Positions 24,201 to 33,704 of a DNA stretch of 64,000 nucleotides are shown here, piece by piece. Source of the DNA: Adiantum capillus-veneris. Taxonomy: Eukaryota > Streptophyta > Polypodiopsida > Polypodiales > Pteridaceae. A model generated the notes under the pieces. It was not told the origin of the DNA. It did no database searches and worked only from the letters and a program-made list of their open reading frames with translations. The translations under genes were made by a program, and so were the position numbers. Positions within the stretch are counted from its first letter, which is position 1; each line of letters starts with the position of its first letter. The DNA lies in contig CM043970.1 in the NCBI GenBank assembly GCA_014529385.2, positions 61,135,523 to 61,199,522 of the forward strand. The letters run 5' to 3'.

Positions 24201-26429
24201 AGCTCGAGGCGCATCCGTCCAGGCTACAGGTGGTCTATTTTCCATCATACGTTTGATCATTAAACAATCCTTAGCTTGGTGACCATACCTACCACATGCG
24301 TTGCAAGTTCCATTAAATTTTACTCTAAACGTAGGGCACTCACTAGTGCTATGTGGACCTAAGCAAATGGAACACAATTGTTGCTCCCTTCTTGGATACA
24401 TGTGACTATTTTGAGGGGGTCGATTATCCTTAAGAGACTCTTGGATTGCCTTGGTGAGGTCTGTCAAGAATGTCTCAAATACCTTTGGCTCATTGCCAAT
24501 GGGCTTTGCAGTCATGGGTTCATACTCAATGGCTTGTGAGCTAGTGGATCTCGTGTCAGTAGACACCCTCATGCCTGCTATCATCAAGTTGTCCTCTAAT
24601 TGGATTGCATTGGCAGTGACATCTTCCCAGGTTGTGATACCTCTAATCACTAGTCCATTATAGATTCCTTCATTCCTCAACCCTTGAATGAATCGATCAA
24701 GCAGTTGGTTATTGTTGAAGCGCTCATTTACAGGGCAGCGAGAGTTTAAGTGCTTTAGACGACTAATGAAGTCCCTTACTGACTCTCCTTCCTTACGTTC
24801 GGCCTTCTGTAGCTGAGATGCTACATCCCAAAGCACACCTTCTCGTATGTACTCCTTTAGAAACAACCTTCGAAGGGTAGGGTAGATTGTTTTCTCGCCC
24901 ACCCTTAGGGTCCTATACCAATCTCCAGCCTTCCCACTTAATGTCAAGCTTAAGGCATTGCACTTATGTAGTTCGTTGCGTTCCCCTAAGGAATCACATA
25001 CTTGTTCAAACACTTCAATGTGTTTCCTAGCATCTTCGTCCCCATTGAATTTTTGCGTGAGTTTGGCAATTTGTACTGCCTTACTTCTAGGCTCTCTATC
25101 AGATGCGTGACGCATATTTTCCGCGATAGATCGACCTATGGTTTGAGCAAACGCTGCCAAGTCACCTATGTGAGGAGGTAGGGCCGGTGGAGGTACTCTT
25201 GGAATCATATGTGGGAGAGGAACGGGTACCGGTCTTGGCATATGTGTGGATGATGCAGGATATGGAACATAACCGGGCATAGGTCCACTCGGATAAGAGC
25301 TAGGGAGCGGCACTCGAGGAGCATAAGCAAGTGGTACTATTGGAGGTGTGGGGGCCATGTGTGCATAAGGGGCTAGAGGCACATATGGTCGAGGCCCCAT
25401 ATTAGGTACTACGACACTAGGTAGTGGCACTGCGCTAACCGTAGATGTCATCGGTACATTCTCTGTCAGGCTTATCCCTGGAGTGAGCACTGTGTTTTCC
25501 TTAATAGAGGGTTGAGCCAAGTTAGGGAAGCTAAAGTTTTTGCTCGGAGGCTCAGATTGCATAGAGACCCCAGGTGAAATGACGTAAGATGGGTCCATGG
25601 GACTCATTAGAGGAGTCTCCATTTGTGATAGAGTAGGCTGTTGAGCCTTGCTCGTATCCAGAAATCTCATGGGGCCAGTTGAGAGTATATTTACCCCTCG
25701 GTTTTGCCTTTCTGATTGAATAATGCCATGGATAACATTACAGATCATTTTCTGTTGATCTTCGATGCTCGTGGCACTAGAGGTGGATTGTACAATCTCT
25801 ATCCATCCTACATGGTAGGCGTGGCCAGAGTGTAGATCCGTCAACACCTCAGTGTGGAGGTCGTATGTCCAATGATCATTAATGAACAATCCTTCTAGAG
25901 TCGACGTGTTAACGGTTTCTTGTGAGGTAGAAGCAATGTTGCTCCCCGTGGTTTTACTTGTCACCAACGGTACTCTAGAGGGAACTTCTGAAGGAGGTAG
26001 CTCAACAGGGCCTTCTTGGTAAGAAGTTGGTAGGATATCCACATGGACACTCTTTGGGGGTGTGGGGTCCACGTGCGATGTGAAAGGAGAGTCCACTTCC
26101 CCACCCCCTTCGTGTGCTTCATTTGCATCAGGTTTCGAGCGAGTAGCTCTACCTAATGTTTCCATGAAACGGCTAAACATACTAGTACTAGGCTGTGGAG
26201 CTTCGGGAGGTGCATGGCCTTCTCTCTCAGTGTTTTGGGTAGGGTATGCTTCCATGATCTCTGAGTCGGAGGAGGAATCACTAGCGGCTATTTTAGGGTC
26301 TTGGGTGGTGCTACCTTGTGTCCCCGCTGAGGGTCTAGAGCTTATCGTGGATGGGTAATGGGTGTCCGTATGAACAGAGGCACCCTCAATATACTCGTGT
26401 TCTAGCACCCGCCCAGAGCGTAAGTGCAT
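21249..26429 (-). CDS. Gag-protease polyprotein of LTR retrotransposon (1,726 aa)
   Basis: An uninterrupted ORF. The first ~430 residues are Pro/Ser/Thr-rich with many MP/PxP stretches. Residues ~450-620 form a retrotransposon Gag domain (IEVFEQVCDSLGERNELHKC, SGKAGDWYRTL, REGVLWDVASQLQKAERKEG). Four zinc knuckles follow: CSICLGPHSTSEC and CNACGRYGHQAKDC near 686-720, CYECGGPHRAAEC near 860 and CNRCGIDHLIAQC near 900. A basic, acidic linker precedes a retropepsin near 1,280-1,400 with GILDGGAGVSIV at the catalytic position (DGGAG, in place of DTGA/DSGA; the catalytic Asp is kept) and a later ILGRPFM flap-like block. The C-terminus carries four W(V/I)PK repeats. It should assemble particles, bind RNA and self-cleave. 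No Pol domains follow. ATG at 26,429 starts MHLRSG. Antisense frames are shadows. Confidence 0.92.
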   Translation of the reverse strand: MHLRSGRVLEHEYIEGASVHTDTHYPSTISSRPSAGTQGSTTQDPKIAASDSSSDSEIMEAYPTQNTEREGHAPPEAPQPSTSMFSRFMETLGRATRSKPDANEAHEGGGEVDSPFTSHVDPTPPKSVHVDILPTSYQEGPVELPPSEVPSRVPLVTSKTTGSNIASTSQETVNTSTLEGLFINDHWTYDLHTEVLTDLHSGHAYHVGWIEIVQSTSSATSIEDQQKMICNVIHGIIQSERQNRGVNILSTGPMRFLDTSKAQQPTLSQMETPLMSPMDPSYVISPGVSMQSEPPSKNFSFPNLAQPSIKENTVLTPGISLTENVPMTSTVSAVPLPSVVVPNMGPRPYVPLAPYAHMAPTPPIVPLAYAPRVPLPSSYPSGPMPGYVPYPASSTHMPRPVPVPLPHMIPRVPPPALPPHIGDLAAFAQTIGRSIAENMRHASDREPRSKAVQIAKLTQKFNGDEDARKHIEVFEQVCDSLGERNELHKCNALSLTLSGKAGDWYRTLRVGEKTIYPTLRRLFLKEYIREGVLWDVASQLQKAERKEGESVRDFISRLKHLNSRCPVNERFNNNQLLDRFIQGLRNEGIYNGLVIRGITTWEDVTANAIQLEDNLMIAGMRVSTDTRSTSSQAIEYEPMTAKPIGNEPKVFETFLTDLTKAIQESLKDNRPPQNSHMYPRREQQLCSICLGPHSTSECPTFRVKFNGTCNACGRYGHQAKDCLMIKRMMENRPPVAWTDAPRAPVSMPTPPVEQLPQHMVPRSQNVVQATPLPPPVLGPQPPHPRVAPMNQVGCEPSNAYPDGCEEEIDTSIAYGLDTMEECPIYYMEDCWGQVKPVYQAAALASRGQNINTQARRPPLQCYECGGPHRAAECPIRLQKNAAQMQMNQGSTSAMPILTCNRCGIDHLIAQCPYNPNAPKITPLNLVEIASVTSPMPPVAPAYVITRSMLQGPGHILEERDTASVIQAKKKKTRRKKSQNMEKSKPSSKTNIGTGDDPVYMNDLEDDSDSVETMETRTITTKRKTDKENRNMEPNENRIRENHKEPLKTPQVFPNPIQDPQDKPQGQKGKNRKKKIGTYPNPVDEIEQVKHLRGLVEETQRKLEPEPMHFKIHDTVFPTQVHPPHMNHRPLAISSIIQEGSEDGTSESEHTPFLLERMFNKGIPNPIEEYEIPSSPVPSQGPTPCKTPMNVAKLGDFMSSEVRTTIIAKLYGDPELFLALRAFLNGELRTGLPQFAQPNRPDSIMIDEENHVQSLDLDGHESVIEVPINELGQYFEGDESNATLPITTKGLTIKGILDGGAGVSIVTKDCWESMGKPRLSVTNIVVKMANGTIAKPMGMLKDLKIKVLGHKVRHTFIVMDFSKHLMSYEMILGRPFMREAQMVHDWSKNHVYLQFQDSVLRVDLVTGKVHPLGSKTIIDHRSDTTVHSAPLQYCYTCKKDTDIGQDSPYMDILPGMTESDNVDWVHLASTIDTWGNRGTTWVTPEGDEMPIPLNMLQAMHIASDKTHPKVTKKTYKWVPKASLVTISSAKKQNPCKKRTTHSKKSKKMLRWIPKRLLEAQGYYQGNDQIWVPKRRLCSYLSPDPSEPNPVAPKRINDRGKKKITECYTPSPELVWVPKKERFVPPSSGTGKSNEASCSSCSSDTRIEASTQPPPTTVHIHTSTKEFAPSGVSSPPTTTLQIKSWESTLPPLQLDETHRAVENYWLKSSPITTWNNWFQRVTSSFQTV

Positions 26430-27394
26430 GTGCTTTTGATACCCTAAGGTGTCAAAAAGCTGCTCTAGGAGGCCTTGTGACTAGTTTTTAGCGTGTTTTT
26501 TGTTTGTTTTTTTGCTAGATTTTTTAGAGTGTGTCGTGGAATGGGCCGTGTGATAGCTCGAAACGAGCGTATCGCTAGGAGGGACGCGTCGTGCTTTACA
26601 GCCCTCCGTTTGGTCACTCTATGCCCTCGGAATCCCTAAAACTGTCAATTTCCAGTAGGGAACTAGGCCCAAACTAGAAAGTCTAAGGGTGCAAGTGGGA
26701 AGAGAAAGGAGGAGAGTGGAGGACTTGTCCCACATGCTCTCATTCTCTCTTGAGGGAGTAGGGTATATATATAAGAGTGAGTCTAGTATATATCATAAAC
26801 TGAGGACTGGGGCTTGGGCTTGGGCTTGGGCTTGGGAAAATGATCCCGATCTATCTTTTATACAAACCAACCCGTCCGTTTTAGAGTCACGTTTTTTATT
26901 TTCGAAAAATTTCGCCGCCCGCTCACTCGCGTTTTTAATTTCCGAATTTTTTTTTATTTTATTTTTTTATTTTTTTGAAATTTTTTTTTTCCCAGAAATG
27001 TTGAAATTTTTTTTTGAAATGCAGAAAACGCAGAAATTGAAATTGCAGAAATTGAAGATGCAGAAATTGCAGAAATTGAAAAAACGCAGAACTGCAGAAA
27101 ATTGCAGAAATTAAAAATGCAAAAATTGCAGAAAATTGAAAAAACGCAGAAATGCAGAAAATTGCTGAAATTGAAATTGTAAAAATTGAAAATGCAAAAA
27201 TTGCAGAAATTGAAAAAACGCAAGAAATGCAGAAAATTGAAAAAGCACAGACAATAGCAGAAATTGAAACTTGACAGAAAATGCAGAAAATGCAAAAAAC
27301 AGAAATCTCCACACACTCCTTCCCTGCCTTTCCTATGATAGAAATTGCACCACAAGGAAGCGTAAAGTGCTAACCGAGCTTAGTGTAGGGCATA
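26430..27394. other. 5' leader of the Gag-protease element
   Basis: About 0.97 kb between PBS and ORF start. It includes a hexamer repeat (GGGCTT/TGGGCT near 26,812-26,836) and a long A-rich low-complexity tract. No gene is seen. It probably holds the packaging signal of the RNA. Confidence 0.6.
26940..27310. repeat. low-complexity array of GCAGAAATTGAA-like units
   Basis: A T-rich start (26,940-27,000) is followed by about 300 bases of irregular GCAGAAATTG / GAAAAAACGCAGAA units. Translated on the minus strand it gives meaningless F/C/I/S-rich frames, so it is not coding. Confidence 0.85.
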
Positions 27395-27412
27395 TCCCCG
27401 GCAGCGGCGCCA
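27395..27412 (-). promoter_or_regulatory. primer-binding site, tRNA-Asp type
   Basis: Minus strand TGGCGCCGCTGCCGGGGA lies four bases inside the 5' LTR. It matches the complement of the 3' end of plant tRNA-Asp (TGGCGCCGTTGCCGGGGA) at 17 of 18 positions. This PBS is common among plant Ty3/gypsy elements of the Athila type. Confidence 0.9.
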
Positions 27413-27416
27413 AAAA

Positions 27417-27667
27417 TGTGCGCTCCTTGCCGCACTGTCGAAGCAAGGGACTTGCCAATACACCGTGTGCGAGCCACAAACGGCTCCAAGCACACAACAA
27501 GCCTAAACTAGCAAGCTCAAGAGAACAAAGGGTGTGTCACTCACCGCTCTACGCTCGCCTTTGTGGTGGATTCCTCGCCGCGATGAAGAAGAAGCTGCAG
27601 TCGTGCCGCGCTCAACCGCTTCGCCGCCGTCGTGCCTTCGTAATGCTCGATCGCACACACACTCTCC

Positions 27668-27703
<36 letters not shown>

Positions 27704-27990
27704 AGGAGGTGAAGAAGAAGAAGATGGAGATGGAGCAAGAGCACTCTTCTATTGCACAAATGAGAGAATGAGTAAAAATTAGGTTTAGTTGGCTTTTATA
27801 GGAGCTCACCCCATTCACACTTGGGTGCCCATGCTTAGCCAACTAACCCCTTGAATGTCCAAGTTAAAGTGCGCCTCTCATCGGCGATCACTCTTACCCT
27901 TTACCTATTGGTCCGACAAGCCCGGTACCTGACTCTAAATAATACAACGTTTATAGATCATAGGGTGTCCGTGTGCCGTGAGGGTTAACA
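27417..27990 (-). repeat. 5' LTR of the Gag-protease element
   Basis: 574 bp, with the same ends as the LTR at 19,049-19,620. It differs at three bases plus one extra CT dinucleotide in the embedded microsatellite (about 27,666-27,703). Confidence 0.95.
27793..27801 (-). promoter_or_regulatory. TATA box of the 5' LTR
   Basis: CTATAAAAG on the minus strand, about 190 bases into the LTR. Transcription would start about 30 bases further on, near 27,765, upstream of the GA/GT-rich region. Confidence 0.6.
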
Positions 27991-27995
27991 GACTA

Positions 27996-28888
27996 CTGAA
28001 GTTTCATACAGATCTGAGAAATATTGTTTACTTTTATGGATATTTTGATTTGCCTGTACGATGATTCAAGTCGCAAGTCTTAATCACTCCACCTTGAAGA
28101 AATTCAAGCAATATTTTGATTTCAGTTTAATCATTAATGGTTATTCTTATTAAAGTGGATCATAAACTTTGTCAAGATGTCCTCATTTGGGGATGTTGAA
28201 TATATATCATTAGCAATGTTTCACAAGTTAAGAAAGCTAAACTCTTGCTTTCCAACATGTTATTGCTTCCATACTATGCATATGCCAAGCTTGATTAGAG
28301 AAATGATCACTTGAGATGGAGGTGTCTATGTATAGGGGTGACTTATTATTGATTCTTGTTTCATTATACATATATTGTAAAGCCTTTGAGTTTCCAACTT
28401 TTTGAGTAGTGTTGACAAGTTTTTGGTATGAAATCTTCTTAAATATCCCTGTTCATTAGCTATTGGTAGCTATTTCTTTGGTATTGCTAAAGATGATACC
28501 AATAGCTATTACCTTGTGAACATAATTGTTAAATTTCAGATTTTATTTTTACCATGTAGCTCATTTGGATAGAGAAAGTCTAAACATAAATTATAGATAC
28601 ATGCATTGTTAACATAGAAGATATCTACCACTCGAGCCTATGTAAACTTCCAATCAAGAAACCTTTGGTTGGATACTATAACAATAGGGGTCACATGTGG
28701 TTTCAAATACCAAAGAAATGGATTAACGAAAACATTCCCAAGAACACTAGGTGGACACAAGGAAGTAAAAATTGGCTCCTTGTTTGGTCAATTTCTAGTG
28801 TTTAATGTTTAGTGCACAGGATTTGTGAGGCCGTTGACATGGGGAGCTCACTAAAGTATATGTAACATATCACATGTGTTCAACAGAA
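27996..28888. other. TIR element, middle segment; no gene
   Basis: Sequence of the host TIR element between the two nested LTR insertions. AT-rich, with no recognisable protein. Confidence 0.5.
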
Positions 28889-28893
28889 GGAAT

Positions 28894-29701
28894 TGTTAGG
28901 AAATAAGACGTAGCTAAATAGATAATTGAGTAGATTACTTAATGGAGAGAGACAGATTTATATACACGAGATTATAGAGTAGAGAGAGAGAGAGAGAGAG
29001 AGTACAAACGATATACATGGTTCACCCAATGTGGGCTACGTCCACGGGAAAGCAGCCACTCAATGGCTTTAGTACTTCAAAACAAGAAGTAGTTTACAAA
29101 GGGATTATACCCTTAATGGAGCTCCCGCCTTGCTTCACTCTCACCACCTCACACTCACCTTGTTGCATCAACTTCACACTATGAAATGTGTGTAGAAATG
29201 GCCTCCTTTTATAGGCCAAAAGGGCTGCCCTCTCTTATGAGAGACAGCCATGTGTAGCCACCCTTGTGCGAATAAGTCCAAATCGGACCCTCCAATCCGC
29301 CCATGTGTGGCCGCCCTTGAGAAGACAAGTCCGCTTTTGAATTCGGCCACCGGCCATTGACTTCCAACCACCGACCACCGGCCATTGACTTTCGACCACC
29401 AGCCATCGGCCATTGACTACCGGCCACCGGCCAACCGACCGGTTGTTTTCCGACCACTTTTCGACCGCCGTCCGGCCATAATATTCCGGCGAAAAACAAT
29501 ATTCCTGCGGGAAAAAAAAGTCTCGGGGGCCTCCGCCCCCGAGGCCTTTAAAGTTGCCCCTGATTCTTGTCCGTGAAAATTTTGGTTTCCGGTGAGTGAT
29601 TTTCCTTCACGCACGATGGCTTCTCCTCATAATGGGGGCCTTACAAATGTGCGCTTTTACCACAGAAAATTACAAGGGTAAATCAGGCTCCATACTTAAC
29701 A
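28894..29701 (-). repeat. Copia-A 3' LTR
   Basis: 808 bp, TGTTAGGAAATA..ATACTTAACA on the plus strand. Contains a GA run near 28,981, a CGGCCACCGGCCATTGACT-type short tandem repeat near 29,343-29,430 and a TATA box (minus, TATAAAAGG, 29,206-29,214). It is longer than its partner because of extra short-repeat units. Confidence 0.93.
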
Positions 29702-29712
29702 ATCTCCCACTT
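29702..29712 (-). promoter_or_regulatory. Copia-A polypurine tract
   Basis: AAGTGGGAGAT on the minus strand directly before the 3' LTR, the usual copia PPT form. Confidence 0.85.
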
Positions 29713-29761
29713 GGAGACTGATCTCCAAACCAAACCTGTGAGTGCTTTCCATTCTGGCTTC

Positions 29762-32700
29762 TTATCCTTGAATGCCGATTGAAGATGAGCAAAAGCTCAA
29801 CTTCTCCTTGTTGACCACCTTTGTAAACATGTCTGCAGGATTTTCACTTGTATGCACCTTTCCTAGCTTTAGTTGTCCCTCTTCCAAAAGAGTGCGTATG
29901 AAGTGATATCTCACCTCAATGTGCTTTGTCCTTGAATGAAAGGCTGAATTCTTCGCAAGATGGATAGTGCTTTGGCTATCACTGTACAAGACACAATTGT
30001 CTTGTTTGAATCCAAGCTCTTCTAAGAATCTGTGAAGCCACAGAATTTCTTTGCTTGCCTCTGTCATTGCTACATACTCTGCTTCCGTGGTAGAAAGTGA
30101 AACCACTTTCTACAGCTTTGAAGCCCAGCTTACTGCTGTGCCTCCAACCATGAACACATAGCCAGTAGTGCTCCTTCGAGTATCTTTGTCACCTGCCATA
30201 TCTGCATCAGCATACCCTTCTAGAAAAATATCAATTCCTCCAAAATACAAAGCATTTGTTGTTGTCCCTTTTAGATACCTAAGTATCCACTTCACAGCTT
30301 GCCAATGCTCTTTACCTGGGTTGTCCATGAACCTACTCACAACTCCCACTGCATGTGCAATGTCTGGCCTTGTCCAGACCATAGCATACATTAGAGAACC
30401 TACCGCTGCAGCATATGGAACTTTAGACATATAGGCTATCTCCTCTTGTGTCTTTGGACACATATCCTTCGTTAGTTTAAAATGACCAGCCAAAGGTGTA
30501 GAAACTGGTTTTGCATTTTGCATTGCAAACCTTTCTAGTACCTTCTTGATGTAATCTTCTTGAGATAGCTTTATTGTCTTCTTCGTCCTGTCCCTTGATA
30601 TTTTCATACCAAGTATCCTCTTTGCAGCACCTAAATCTTTCATTGAAAAAGATTTGGACAACTCCTCTTTTAGGTCTTTGATGTCCTGCATGTTAGCACT
30701 TGCAATCAACATACAACATTAGGATGATGAATTTCCCATCTCCCAAATTCTCCGTGTAGACGCAGTGATCCGAGTTGCATCTTGTGAATCCATGATCCAA
30801 CATCCATGGATCAAACTTCAAGTACCATTGTCTTGATGCTTGCTTTAAACCATTCAAGCTCTTCTTTAATCTGCAAACCATTTTCTCCTTACCTTTTACT
30901 TCATACCCCTTTGGTTGAAGCATGTAGATTTCCTCCTCTAAGTCACCGTGAGGGAATGCCGTATTTACATCCATTTGCTCGAGATTTAGATCATGAGCAG
31001 CCACAAGGCTTAAGACAAGCCTAATTGAGTTCATTTTCACAACAGGAGAAAATATTTCATTGAAGTCAATACCTTTCTTTTGAGAAAAACCTTTTACCAC
31101 AAGCCTAGACTTGTACCTTTTCTTCCCACCTTCTTCTTCCTTTAGCTTGTACACCCATTTGTTTTGAAGTGCCCGCTTACCTTTAGGCAACTCAACCAAC
31201 TCCCATGTTTGGTTGCGATGTAGTGAGTCCATCTCCACTTGCATGCTCTTCGTCCATTCTTCTTTGGATTCATGTTGCATAGCTTCTTCATATGATTCCG
31301 ACTCTCCAGAATCTGAGATCAAGAGATGGTTGAAGGAAGGAACAAACCTTTCTGGAGGTCTACTTGCTCTTGTAGATCTTCGGGGAATAGGTTGAGGCTC
31401 CTCATTTGGTTGACGTTGTTGCAGATTGTCACCGTTTGCAATCCTTGAGTCTTCACTGTCCTCAAGCTCCATGTACTCATCACCTGTTTCTTTTGTTTGT
31501 TTTCTTTCCAAGTAATCTTTGTACATATTTTGTTCGTTAAAAATTACATCCCTACTCCTTAAGATTTTACCATCTTCAGGATTCCATAGGCGATACCCAA
31601 AGTCTCCTTCTCCATAGCCAATGAAGAAACACTTTTTGGACTTTGCATCTAACTTTGATCTTAGGCTTCTATCTATGTGCATGAAAGCCTCACACCCAAA
31701 CACTTTGAGAAATGCATAATTCATCGGTTTACCTGTCCATGCTTCTTCTGGAACTCCCCCATCGAATGCCGTTGAGGGTGACCGATTGATTAAGTACACA
31801 GACGTACTTACAGCTTCCGCCCAAAGCTCAAGCGGTAGGCCTGCATGTAGCCGCATGCTTCGTACTCGTTCCATGATTGTCCTGTTCATCCTTTCCGAAA
31901 TCCCATTTTGTTGAGGTGTCCTTGGGGTTGTCCTTTGCCTCCGAATGCCATTGCTAGCACAAAAGCTTTCAAAATCTTGGCTGGAATATTCGCCTCCATT
32001 GTCGGATCTGAGGCATTTAATCTTGGTACGTGTTTCATTCTCCACAAAGGCTTTCCACCTTTGAAATATGGAAAATACATCGGATTTATTCTTCATGACA
32101 TAAACCCATGTTTTTCTAGTCGCCTCGTCTATGAATGTTACATAGTACAATGAGCCACCAAGTGATGGTGTACTTGCAGGACCCCAAACATCAGAATGAA
32201 CCAACTCAAGTTTTTTATTTTTTCTTTCATTTCCTGATTTTTGAAATTTTACCCTCTTTTGTTTACCATAAACACAATCTTCACAGAACTCTAAGTCCAC
32301 TTCTTTCAAACCTGGTAGAAGCTTCTTTGTTTGAAGGATTTGCATTCCTTTGGCACTCATATGCCCAAGTCGGTAGTGCCACACCGCACTGTCAACTTCT
32401 GTAGTTGCTGCACAAGCTGAAGGTTGCGTGCTAACAATACACAAGTAAAGTGTACCGACTTTTTCACCCTTGGCAACCACCAAAGATCCCTTTGAGATCT
32501 TCCACCGTTTGTTTCCGAATGCAATGTTGTGACCTTCATCGTCCAATTGTCCTGTAGAGATCAATTTTTTGCGAAGAGAAGGAACATGCCTAACATCTTT
32601 AAGCTTCCATTCATTTCCGTTAGCAGTTTTGAAAGAAACTGTACCTTTGCCGACAATCTCACAAGCTTCATCATCTCCCAAGTATACATACCCAAAATTA

Positions 32701-33640
32701 CCTTTGGTGTAGTCTTGGAAATGTTGCTTGTGTGGTGTCGCATGGAATGAAGCCCCGGAATCTACTATCAAGGAATTAGACACATTGTCTAATGAGAGAA
32801 TTAGAGCATCTTGCTCTACTTTACCTGCCACATTGGCCTCTGATGTTGGCTTGTTGTCTTGAGACTCTGTCTCCTTCTTCTTCTTGGACCACCAATCCTT
32901 CTTGACGTGGCCCTTCTTGCCGCAGTTCCAACATTCAAGAACTGACTTTGTGCATGACTTGCTCCGCCTTGAGCGATCACGACCCTTTTGGTTTTTGAAC
33001 CTCTCCTTAAGCCTTCCTCTTGTTTCCACTGATAGTGCAGCACTTGATGATTCTCCTGTGCTTCTCCTTCGCATTTCCTCGCTTAGGAGAACACCCACAA
33101 CATCATCAAACTTAAGAGTATTTGTGCCAGATATAGAATTACTTACAGCCATCACAAGGCTGTCCCAACTATCCGGTAGAGATGATAGTATAAGGAGAGC
33201 TCGCACTTCGTCATCGAAATTGATTTTCATTGATCTAAGTTGACTTATGTTTGTGTTAAAGTCATTTAGGTGTTCTGCAACTGAACCATTCTCTGCCATC
33301 TTTAGATTGAACAAGCGCTTATAAGAAATACCTTATTGGATGCCGATGGTTTCTCGTAGAAGTCGTCAAGTGACTTCATCAAGTCCTCCGTGGTCTTCAT
33401 CTCCGAAACATTGAAGGCCACCGTTGACGCCAAGCTTAACCGGATTGTTCCCAGTGCCTTTCGATCAAGGACAATCCATGCTTCATCTGCCATTGTTGCG
33501 GGCTTCTTCGCAAGACCGCCTAGTGGCAAATAGAGGTCCTTCTGGTAGAGATAGTCTTCAATCTGCATCTTCCAATGTTGGTAGTTTTTGCCGTTGAACT
33601 TCTCAATCTTGAGCTTCCCTTCCTCCGCCATAACTCCCAC
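29762..33640 (-). pseudogene. Copia-A gag-pol polyprotein, three disabling lesions
   Basis: Domain order is Gag (33,640-33,000; FNGKNYQHWKMQIEDYLYQ), zinc knuckle (CWNCGKKGHVKKDW, last Cys replaced by Trp), protease (LIVDSGASFH, near 32,770), GAG-pre-integrase (HYRLGHMSAKGM), integrase (HSDVWGP, FIDEATRKTW, SDNGGEYSS, TPQQNGISER, near 31,700-32,240), RT (NKWVYKLKEEEGG, FSPVVKMNSIRLVL, QMDVNTAF) and RNase H (SLSTTEAEYVAM, YSDSQSTIHLAKN). Lesions: a one-base frameshift near 33,320 in Gag; a short deletion near 30,700 at the RT catalytic YVDD box that removes the second Asp and shifts the frame; an in-frame TAG at 30,110-30,112 just before the RNase H block. The element would encode the full set for retrotransposition if whole. 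As it stands it cannot make active RT. Confidence 0.93.
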
Positions 33641-33691
33641 TCAATTCAAGGAATCCTTACCTTGAGATAATTTAGCTACGAGCAAACCTTT

Positions 33692-33702
33692 CTCTGATAC
33701 CA
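33692..33702 (-). promoter_or_regulatory. Copia-A primer-binding site, initiator tRNA-Met
   Basis: TGGTATCAGAG on the minus strand two bases inside the 5' LTR, the standard copia PBS. Confidence 0.93.
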
Positions 33703-33704
33703 GT

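Larger units (their letters stand above)
19049..27990 (-). mobile_element. young non-autonomous Gag-protease LTR retrotransposon, 8,942 bp
   Basis: The element is complete. It has LTRs at both ends, a perfect 5-bp target duplication GACTA (19,044-19,048 and 27,991-27,995), a tRNA-Asp-type PBS next to the right-hand (5') LTR, a polypurine tract next to the left-hand (3') LTR, and one long intact ORF. By eye the LTRs differ at three bases plus one 2-base microsatellite step, so insertion is recent. There is no reverse transcriptase, RNase H or integrase, and about 1.6 kb of noncoding DNA separates the ORF from the 3' LTR. It must be mobilised by an autonomous partner. The design resembles plant retrotransposons that keep Gag but have lost Pol, here with protease retained. 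An older relative lies at 1,022-2,308. Confidence 0.93.

Noticed and set aside
26954-27355. Three overlapping minus-strand ORFs rich in F, C, I and S
   Set aside because: They are translations of the GCAGAAATTG low-complexity array and its complement; not proteins.
28894-28970. Autonomous status for Copia-A because of similar LTRs
   Set aside because: Three separate coding lesions, one in the RT catalytic box, rule out function of this copy.
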